7,456 bases of DNA, taken from Caulobacteraceae bacterium UBA6225. Its GTDB lineage: Bacteria > Pseudomonadota > Alphaproteobacteria > Caulobacterales > Caulobacteraceae. Below the pieces are notes generated by a model, which worked only from the letters and a program-made list of their open reading frames with translations, had not been told where the DNA came from and did not search any database. This document shows positions 1 to 4,193 of the stretch, in pieces. The DNA lies in assembly GCA_002441055.1 (NCBI GenBank), contig DJWR01000112.1, positions 1 through 7,456 of the forward strand, read 5' to 3'. Both the position numbers and the translations under genes were made by a program. The number at the start of each line of letters is the position of its first letter. Position 1 is the first letter of the stretch.

Positions 1-270
1 CAGGCCTATGGCCGCACCACCGCCCACATCTTCAAGCGGCTTGGGGGCGCGCAGGTCTGGGCCGGGGCGCCGCAGGTGACTCTGACCGGGCCGCAGACTG
101 AGACCTGGGACATCGCCTTCATCGCCGCCTATCCCAACGCAGAGGCCTTCATCGCCATGGTCAGGGACCCGGAGTACCAGACCCTGGTGGCCCACCGGAC
201 AGCGGCGGTGGCTGATTCCCGTCTGATCCGGATGACTCCGGTGGAGCCGGGGGAAGGCTTTGGAGAGTAG
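1..270 (+). CDS. DUF1330-family protein, 3' portion (5' end outside window)
   Basis: The reading frame is open from the first base of the window to a TAG at 268-270, so only the last 89 residues are visible. An internal GTG at 76 is not the start, because coding sequence continues upstream without a stop. The visible part has the layout of the small ferredoxin-like-fold DUF1330 proteins: a 'GRTTAHIFKRLGG' stretch, then 'WDIAFIAAYPNAEAFIAMVRDPEY', then an 'HRTAAVADSRLIRM' ending. In that family the run of Ala-Asp-Ser-Arg near the C-terminus is typical. No reaction is established for the family and none can be assigned here. The gene converges on the signalling gene downstream with a 3-bp gap, so neither gene has room for its own terminator between them. 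The family call rests on motif memory, not on a search. Confidence 0.72.
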   Translation, partial: QAYGRTTAHIFKRLGGAQVWAGAPQVTLTGPQTETWDIAFIAAYPNAEAFIAMVRDPEYQTLVAHRTAAVADSRLIRMTPVEPGEGFGE

Positions 271-273
271 AGC

Positions 274-1401
274 TTAAGCCTCCATCACCTCGGTGATGGC
301 GCCAAAAAGGGTCTCGGCGCGGATTGGCTTGGCGATGTGGCGGTCAGCGCCGGCGGCGGCGCTGGCGTCGCGATCCTCTGGCCCTGCATTGGCCGAAACC
401 ACGATGATCGGCAGGCGCTGGCCTGGGGGCTCGGCGGCCCTGATCGCCGCAATGGCCTCAAGCCCGTCCATCACCGGCATGCGCAGGTCCATGAGCACCA
501 GGTCGAAGGCGCCGACCCGCAGGGCCGAGACGGCTTCGGCGCCATTCTCAACGCTCACCACCTCGATCTCGGCGGCGTCGAGCATCAGCTCCACCACCCT
601 GCGGTTGGTGGGATTGTCGTCAGCCAGCAGCACCCGAAATCCGTCGCCTGAACGCACCGAGGCGGCCGTGCCCTGCGGGGCGGGGTCGGGGCCAGCCTCA
701 TACTGCAGCAAGCCCGCCACCAGACTCTCAAGCCTGGCGCCCGACGCCGACAGCTCGGCCAAGATCGCCTTCTGGGACTCGTCCAAGGGGGTGGCCTCCA
801 GGGCCTGGGCCAGGCCCATGACCCCGTTGAGGGGCGTGCGCAGCTCATGGCTCATATCAGCGAGGAACTCGCTCTTGGCCCGGCTGGCGGCGGCCTCCCG
901 CTGAAGGGCCTCGGCCAGCTTCTCCGCCTGGAGCTTCATCTCGGTGATGTCGACCCGCAGGCCGATGACGCCGCCATCGGCGGTGCGTCGGTCCTCCACC
1001 ATCAGCCAGCGGCCGTCGGACAACTGCTGTTCCAGGCGCTCGCCGGTGGGATTCTCGAGCTTGGCCAGGCGCTCGGCCAGCCAGGCGTCCTCGCGGCCGG
1101 AGGCCTCAGGATAGTCGCCGCGGGCCACCCCGATCCGCAGGGTTTCGGCCAGGGGACGGCCGGGGGCGAAGAGGTCGGCGGAGCGATGATAGATTTCAGC
1201 GTAGCGCTGGTTCCAGTGAATGTAGCGGCCTTCGGCGTCCAGAAAGACGACCCCTTCGGGAAAGGCGTCGATCGCTGCTTGCAGCCGCGCTGTGGCGTCC
1301 GCGGCCTGCCTCTCGCCCCGGGTGAGGGCGCCGCCGCCGATCCATCGATCCATCGCCCGGACCATGGCGCGCGCCATCGCGCCTATACCTCCCCCTGACA
1401 T
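274..1401 (-). CDS. PAS-HisKA-receiver signalling protein lacking the kinase ATPase domain
   Basis: This is a 375-residue cytoplasmic two-component protein with no membrane segment or signal peptide. Residues about 40-157 form a PAS domain ('AIDAFPEGVVFLDAEGRYIHWN' through 'GLRVDITEMK'). Residues about 174-236 form a HisKA dimerisation domain with the H-box 'FLADMSHELRTPLNG' and acceptor His185. Residues about 255-375 form a receiver with acidic Asp261/Asp262, phospho-acceptor Asp305 ('LVLMDLRMP'), Ser336 and Lys358 ('AKP'). Hybrid kinases normally have a HATPase_c domain of about 110-130 residues between HisKA and the receiver. Here only about 20 residues separate them and no N, G1 or G2 box is seen, so the protein should not autophosphorylate. 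It could act as a phosphotransfer or scaffold protein paired with another kinase; this is inference. Start: ATG (1399-1401) preceded by AGGAG at 7-nt spacing. The gene is divergent from the HAD gene and ends 3 bp from the DUF1330 gene. Confidence 0.88.
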   Translation of the reverse strand: MSGGGIGAMARAMVRAMDRWIGGGALTRGERQAADATARLQAAIDAFPEGVVFLDAEGRYIHWNQRYAEIYHRSADLFAPGRPLAETLRIGVARGDYPEASGREDAWLAERLAKLENPTGERLEQQLSDGRWLMVEDRRTADGGVIGLRVDITEMKLQAEKLAEALQREAAASRAKSEFLADMSHELRTPLNGVMGLAQALEATPLDESQKAILAELSASGARLESLVAGLLQYEAGPDPAPQGTAASVRSGDGFRVLLADDNPTNRRVVELMLDAAEIEVVSVENGAEAVSALRVGAFDLVLMDLRMPVMDGLEAIAAIRAAEPPGQRLPIIVVSANAGPEDRDASAAAGADRHIAKPIRAETLFGAITEVMEA

Positions 1402-1407
1402 ACGCTA

Positions 1408-1412
1408 CTCCT
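1408..1412 (-). promoter_or_regulatory. Ribosome binding site of the PAS-HisKA-receiver gene
   Basis: On the minus strand AGGAG lies 6 bases before the ATG at 1399-1401, a near-ideal Shine-Dalgarno and spacing, which fixes the start. Its first two bases are also the last two bases of the 3' arm of the inverted repeat at 1411-1429, so a hairpin in the transcript would touch the ribosome binding site. Confidence 0.75.
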
Positions 1413-1429
1413 ACACCCTTGAGGTGTAG
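1411..1429. repeat. Perfect 7-bp inverted repeat upstream of the signalling gene
   Basis: CTACACC (1411-1417) and GGTGTAG (1423-1429) are perfect inverted copies around a 5-base spacer (CTTGA). The element ends 9 bases before the start codon of the minus-strand gene and shares two bases with its ribosome binding site. It could be a DNA operator for a dimeric regulator or an RNA hairpin limiting translation. The structure is directly visible; the role is inferred. Confidence 0.6.
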
Positions 1430-1449
1430 AAGGGGGACCCTAGAGGTGT
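1415..1449. repeat. Tandem 13-bp direct repeats, 22-bp period
   Basis: ACCCTTGAGGTGT (1415-1427) and ACCCTAGAGGTGT (1437-1449) match at 12 of 13 bases and start exactly 22 bp apart, about two turns of the helix, so both would face the same side of the DNA. They sit in the divergent spacer, 14 to 48 bp upstream of the PAS-HisKA-receiver start codon. Such spacing is typical of tandem sites for response regulators or other cooperative DNA-binding proteins. The regulator is unknown. Confidence 0.55.
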
Positions 1450-1499
1450 TTCCAAAGTCCTGAGACGACGACGTTTGGGGCGGTGACGCCGCAACTGCC

Positions 1500-1544
1500 C
1501 GCCCGCTGGGCGCGAAAACGCCCTTGGCGCCGAAACCTTGGGCG
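1500..1544. repeat. Four alternating complementary arms (CGCCC/GGGCG) upstream of the HAD gene
   Basis: CGCCC (1500-1504), GGGCG (1508-1512), CGCCC (1519-1523) and GGGCG (1540-1544) occur in alternating order. Arms 1+2 pair around GCT, 2+3 around a 6-base loop (CGAAAA) and 3+4 around 16 bases, so the pairings are partly exclusive (1:2 plus 3:4, versus 2:3). This is attenuator-like in shape. The arms are short and all G/C, so chance in a GC-rich genome is possible. The last arm ends 38 bp before the HAD start. Confidence 0.35.
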
Positions 1545-1573
1545 TGGTTCGCAAAACGCGATGTCGGGGTTAT

Positions 1574-1577
1574 GAGG
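1574..1577 (+). promoter_or_regulatory. Ribosome binding site deciding the HAD hydrolase start
   Basis: GAGG lies 5 bases before the ATG at 1583. This favours that ATG over the in-frame TTG at 1538, which has no comparable site and would add 15 residues unlike the family's N-terminus. Confidence 0.65.
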
Positions 1578-1582
1578 CGGAC

Positions 1583-2278
1583 ATGACCATCACCACCCTC
1601 GGCCTCGACGCCGACGACACCCTTTGGCACAACGAGACCATATTCCGGCTCACCCAGGCGCGGCTGTTCGAACTTCTGTCGGATGTGGCCGATGTGGACA
1701 CCCTGGGCGCGCGGCTGGCCGAGGTCGAGCATCGCAACCTGCGACTCTATGGCTATGGGGTGAAGGGCTTCACCCTGTCGATGATCGAGACCGCCATGGA
1801 GCTGACGGGCGGGGAGGCGCCACCGCATATTGTCCGCGAAATCCTGGCGGCGGGCCGGGCCATGCTGACCGAGCCGGTGGAGCCCCTGCCCGGCGTGGAT
1901 GAAGCCCTGGCCGTCCTGTCGGAGCGCTACCGTCTGGTGCTCGTCACCAAGGGCGACCTCTTGCATCAAGAGCAGAAGCTGGCGGCCTCGGGCCTTGGCG
2001 ATCTGTTCGTGGCCGTGGAAATCGTCAGCGAGAAGGACGCCTCGACCTATGAGCGGATCTTCGCCCGCCAAGGAACAGGCGCAGCCCAGGGCGCCATGGT
2101 GGGCAACTCCCTGCGCTCGGATATTCTCCCGGCCCTGGAGGCCGGGGCCTGGGCGGCTCACATTCCCTATGCGGTGACCTGGGCCCATGAAATGGCCGAG
2201 GTCCCAGTCGGCCATCCCCGGTTCGCCGAACTGACCAGTATCGCCGAACTGCCGGATTGGCTGGAAAAGGTCGGCTGA
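1583..2278 (+). CDS. HAD-superfamily (COG1011-like) phosphatase/hydrolase
   Basis: The 231-residue soluble protein is a haloacid dehalogenase-superfamily hydrolase, which uses an Asp nucleophile and Mg2+ to cleave a phosphate ester. Motif I is 'GLDADDTLW' with Asp9 and Asp11 at the extreme N-terminus. Motif II is 'LVLVTKGD' with Thr122. The motif III lysine is probably Lys151 ('SEKDASTYERIF'). Motif IV is 'MVGNSLRSDILPALEAGAW' with Asp180. In motif IV the common 'GD' is 'GN', a variant I associate with this COG1011-type branch. Residues 16-100 form the helical cap that sets substrate choice, so the substrate cannot be read from the sequence. The start is ATG 1583 with GAGG 5 bases upstream and motif I immediately after it. 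The gene stands alone, divergent from the signalling gene, and the ECF41-type promoter begins only 12 bp beyond its stop. Confidence 0.9.
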   Translation: MTITTLGLDADDTLWHNETIFRLTQARLFELLSDVADVDTLGARLAEVEHRNLRLYGYGVKGFTLSMIETAMELTGGEAPPHIVREILAAGRAMLTEPVEPLPGVDEALAVLSERYRLVLVTKGDLLHQEQKLAASGLGDLFVAVEIVSEKDASTYERIFARQGTGAAQGAMVGNSLRSDILPALEAGAWAAHIPYAVTWAHEMAEVPVGHPRFAELTSIAELPDWLEKVG

Positions 2279-2290
2279 CGCGCCTGCTCA

Positions 2291-2317
2291 TGTCACAGGC
2301 CGCTGGCCTACGGCGTC
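2291..2317 (+). promoter_or_regulatory. ECF41-type sigma factor promoter
   Basis: TGTCACA (2291-2297) and CGTC (2314-2317) are separated by exactly 16 bases. As I remember it, published work on ECF41 sigma factors gives this -35/-10 pair and spacing as their target promoter. It lies directly upstream of an operon that itself encodes an ECF41 protein, so autoregulation follows naturally. Transcription would begin about 5-9 bases past 2317, leaving a short leader that contains the ribosome binding site at 2331-2338. The sequence match is seen; promoter activity is inferred. Confidence 0.8.
2297..2309. repeat. Inverted repeat inside the ECF41 promoter spacer
   Basis: AGGCC (2297-2301) and GGCCT (2305-2309) are perfect inverted copies around GCT, filling most of the gap between the -35 and -10 elements. 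It could be an operator for a second regulator, or a weak hairpin at the end of the HAD transcript. There is no T-run directly behind it, which argues against an intrinsic terminator. Confidence 0.45.
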
Positions 2318-2330
2318 TTTCCCATATTGA

Positions 2331-2338
2331 GAGGGAGG
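2331..2338 (+). promoter_or_regulatory. Ribosome binding site deciding the membrane-protein start
   Basis: GAGGGAGG ends 6 bases before ATG 2345, which favours that start over GTG 2342 (3 bases away) and TTG 2327 (upstream of the site). The identical octamer precedes the next gene at 2722-2729. Confidence 0.7.
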
Positions 2339-2344
2339 CGCGTG

Positions 2345-2734
2345 ATGCGAGTATGGGACAGGGCCGTCGGCGGCCTGCTTGGCGTGGGGCTGGGGATCAA
2401 CGGGCTGTTGATGCTCGGGGTCCCCTTTGACTGGTACGAAGCCGTGCCGGGGGTGGTGAAGACCGGGCCGTTCAACGCCCACTTTGTTCGTGACATTGGC
2501 GCGGCCTATCTGGTCTGCGCGCTCGCGCTCGGGGCCTTCGCCTGGCGGCCGAGGGTGGCATGGTCGGCCCTGTTGGCGGCGGCCGGCTTTCTGAGCCTGC
2601 ACGCCGGAATTCACCTGTTTGACACCGTCTGCGGTCGCTCCAGTCTCGGTGACCTGGCCCGGGACCTGCCGGGGGTGTTCGGACCTGCGCTGGTGTCGCT
2701 GGCGCTTAGCCTGCGTGCGGCGAGGGAGGCCTGA
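2345..2734 (+). CDS. Small four-helix inner-membrane protein, first gene of ECF41 operon
   Basis: The 129-residue protein is mostly hydrophobic, with four likely membrane helices at about residues 7-28, 50-67, 71-91 and 109-124. Between helices 1 and 2 lies a polar, apparently conserved loop, 'DWYEAVPGVVKTGPFN' followed by 'AHFVRDIG'. I recall similar hypothetical proteins in rhizobia and Caulobacterales, but no named function. It has no catalytic motif that I recognise. Helix 3 contains 'LHAGIHLFDTVCG', whose two histidines could bind a metal or haem, though this is speculative. The start is ATG 2345, 6 bases after GAGGGAGG. It is the first gene behind the ECF41-type promoter, and its TGA is immediately followed by the ATG of the CxxC protein. 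It may sense or supply something for the sigma-factor module; this is inference from position only. Confidence 0.8.
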   Translation: MRVWDRAVGGLLGVGLGINGLLMLGVPFDWYEAVPGVVKTGPFNAHFVRDIGAAYLVCALALGAFAWRPRVAWSALLAAAGFLSLHAGIHLFDTVCGRSSLGDLARDLPGVFGPALVSLALSLRAAREA

Positions 2735-3286
2735 ATGCTGAAGGCCCTGCTGTCCAGACAGATCGACCGCTTCGAGCAGACCTGGTCCTATGATGCTGGC
2801 TATCTGCGACGGCTGCTGGCGGCCAGCCCGGCCAGCGTGCTGAAGTTCAGCCTGGTGAGCGGCATGGCGCCTAGGCAAGCCGCACCCGTGGCGAGCCTTG
2901 CGGCTGCGGAGATCGTCGCCACCCTGGCCGAAGACTGTGGTCCCTGCGTACAGATTGTGGCCGACAAGGCCGCCGCAGCAGGACTGCCGGCGGAGACGCT
3001 GCGCGCCATTCTTGATGGCGATGTGCAGGCCATGGGCCATGACGCCGCCCTCGGCTGGCGGTTCGCCCGGGCCGTCCTGGATCCGGACCTTGATGCGGCT
3101 GACCGTCTGCGCGACGAGATCGTCGCTCTGTTCGGGGAGCGGGGGCTGGCGGCCCTGGCCCTCGCCCTGACGACCGCCAGGCTCTATCCGACCCTGAAAT
3201 ACGCCCTGGGTTATGGCAGAACCTGCACACGGGTTGTCGTGGACGGCCAGCCGCTTGCGCCGGGGCAATACAGGGTGATGCCGTGA
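2735..3286 (+). CDS. Carboxymuconolactone decarboxylase/AhpD-like CxxC protein
   Basis: The 183-residue soluble, largely helical protein has 'AEDCGPCVQIVADKAAAAGLP' around Cys68 and Cys71, which fits the CxxC segment of CMD/AhpD-like proteins. In AhpD the pair serves thiol-based peroxide reduction together with a His four residues after the second Cys. Here that position is Val75, so the proton relay is not conserved and the activity may differ. The C-terminal half has 'RLYPTLKYALGYGRTC', which I recall in uncharacterised relatives from rhizobia. Genes of the CMD, oxidoreductase and epimerase classes are the usual neighbours and targets of ECF41 sigma factors, which supports the family call. 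The ATG directly follows the upstream stop and has GAGGGAGG 5 bases before it. Its stop overlaps the start of the sigma gene by 4 bp, implying coupled translation. Confidence 0.8.
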   Translation: MLKALLSRQIDRFEQTWSYDAGYLRRLLAASPASVLKFSLVSGMAPRQAAPVASLAAAEIVATLAEDCGPCVQIVADKAAAAGLPAETLRAILDGDVQAMGHDAALGWRFARAVLDPDLDAADRLRDEIVALFGERGLAALALALTTARLYPTLKYALGYGRTCTRVVVDGQPLAPGQYRVMP

Positions 3287-4164
3287 CCAGAACCCCTGAT
3301 CTGGCCACCTTCGAGGCTGAGCGGCCGCGGATGCAGCGGCTCGCCTATCGTATGTTGGGCTCGGTGGCCGAGGCCGAGGATGTGGTTCAGGACGCCTGGA
3401 TCCGCTGGAGCCGCTCGGGGGAGGCGGTGGAAGATCCCGCCGCCTGGCTGGTGCGCGTCACCAGCCGTCTCTGCCTTGACCGTCTGCGCGCAGCCAAGGT
3501 CCGGCGGGAGGTCTATCGCGGCCCATGGTTGCCTGAGCCGCTGATCGAGGACCTGACAGAGGACCCATTGGAGCGGGCCGAGGACGTGTCTGTCGCCTTC
3601 CTCCTGGCGCTTGAGCGTCTCTCGCCGTTGGAGCGGGCGGTCTTCCTGCTGCATGAGGTGTTTGACGAGGACTACGACGCCATTGCGCAGACCCTCGAGC
3701 GTAGCGAGGCGGCGGTGCGCCAGCTGGCCAGCCGCGCCCGGGGTCACTTGCAGGCGGCCAAGCCGCGCTACCGGGTTGATCAGGAGGCCGCGAGCCGCCT
3801 GGCCGCCGCCTTCATGGCCGCGGCCGCCCGGGGCGACATGGCGACCCTGCGGACTCTGCTGTCAGAGGATGCGGTCATGGTCACTGACGGCGGGGGCCGA
3901 CGCAGCGCCGCCCTGCGTCCCCTGATCGGGCCCGCCGACATCATCGCTATGCTTCAGGGGCTGGCCTGGCGGGGCCGAGCCTGGCCGATATCCAGTGAGG
4001 GGCCGCTGAAGTCCCGTTCCGTCCGGATCAATGGCCTGCCAGGCGTGATCCTGGAGCCGGACGACGGTCCCATGACGATCGCTTTTCAGCCCAGTGAGGA
4101 CGGCCGCCTGTCGGGCATCTACATCATCCGCAACCCTGAGAAGCTGACGCACCTGGCGCGCTGA
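3283..4164 (+). CDS. ECF41-family RNA polymerase sigma factor with fused SnoaL-like domain
   Basis: The 293-residue protein is an extracytoplasmic-function sigma factor of the SigJ/ECF41 type. Sigma region 2 spans about residues 10-72 ('AYRMLGSVAEAEDVVQDAWIRW') and region 4 about 104-157 ('LSPLERAVFLLHEVFDEDY', then 'RSEAAVRQLASRARGHL'). The linker carries the group signature 'GPWLPEPL' (80-87). Residues about 165-293 form a SnoaL-like extension with 'DGGGR' (202-206) and 'NPEKL' (284-288), both ECF41 hallmarks. In studied members this extension replaces a separate anti-sigma factor and modulates activity. The GTG start overlaps the preceding stop by 4 bp, with AGGG at 3272-3275 upstream. It closes the operon behind the TGTCACA-N16-CGTC promoter, which it most likely recognises. 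The signal it responds to is unknown. Confidence 0.95.
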   Translation: MTRTPDLATFEAERPRMQRLAYRMLGSVAEAEDVVQDAWIRWSRSGEAVEDPAAWLVRVTSRLCLDRLRAAKVRREVYRGPWLPEPLIEDLTEDPLERAEDVSVAFLLALERLSPLERAVFLLHEVFDEDYDAIAQTLERSEAAVRQLASRARGHLQAAKPRYRVDQEAASRLAAAFMAAAARGDMATLRTLLSEDAVMVTDGGGRRSAALRPLIGPADIIAMLQGLAWRGRAWPISSEGPLKSRSVRINGLPGVILEPDDGPMTIAFQPSEDGRLSGIYIIRNPEKLTHLAR

Positions 4165-4193
4165 AGGGTGACGTCGCCCGCGCCCTGGCGCAT

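Noticed and set aside
847..1398. Plus-strand open frame of 183 residues within the signalling gene
   Set aside because: It is antisense to the PAS-HisKA region, has no ribosome binding site and gives no recognisable protein.
1425..1455. Minus-strand promoter with -35 TTGGAA (1455-1450) and -10 TCTACA (1430-1425)
   Set aside because: The spacer is 19 bp and the -10 is a poor match, so it is not called. It remains possible, and would place the direct repeats within the promoter.
1538..1582. N-terminal extension of the HAD protein from TTG 1538
   Set aside because: The 15 extra residues precede motif I, which in this family sits at the very N-terminus, and TTG has no ribosome binding site, whereas ATG 1583 does.
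1196..2215. 339-residue open frame on the minus strand across the HAD gene and into the signalling gene
   Set aside because: It lies antisense to the HAD gene with clear catalytic motifs, runs into a second frame of the signalling gene, and its translation is low-complexity Arg/Gly/His-rich sequence with no family features. Long antisense frames are expected at this GC content.
2297..2320. Possible intrinsic terminator of the HAD gene (AGGCC-GCT-GGCCT followed later by TTT)
   Set aside because: The stem is only 5 bp and the T-run is three bases, 8 bases after the stem. The promoter reading explains the same region better.
2288..3268. 326-residue open frame on the minus strand over the membrane-protein and CxxC genes
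   Set aside because: It is opposite two genes with good ribosome binding sites and recognisable features, and its translation shows only Gln/Gly/Arg-rich composition. Its start and stop do not relate to any signal.
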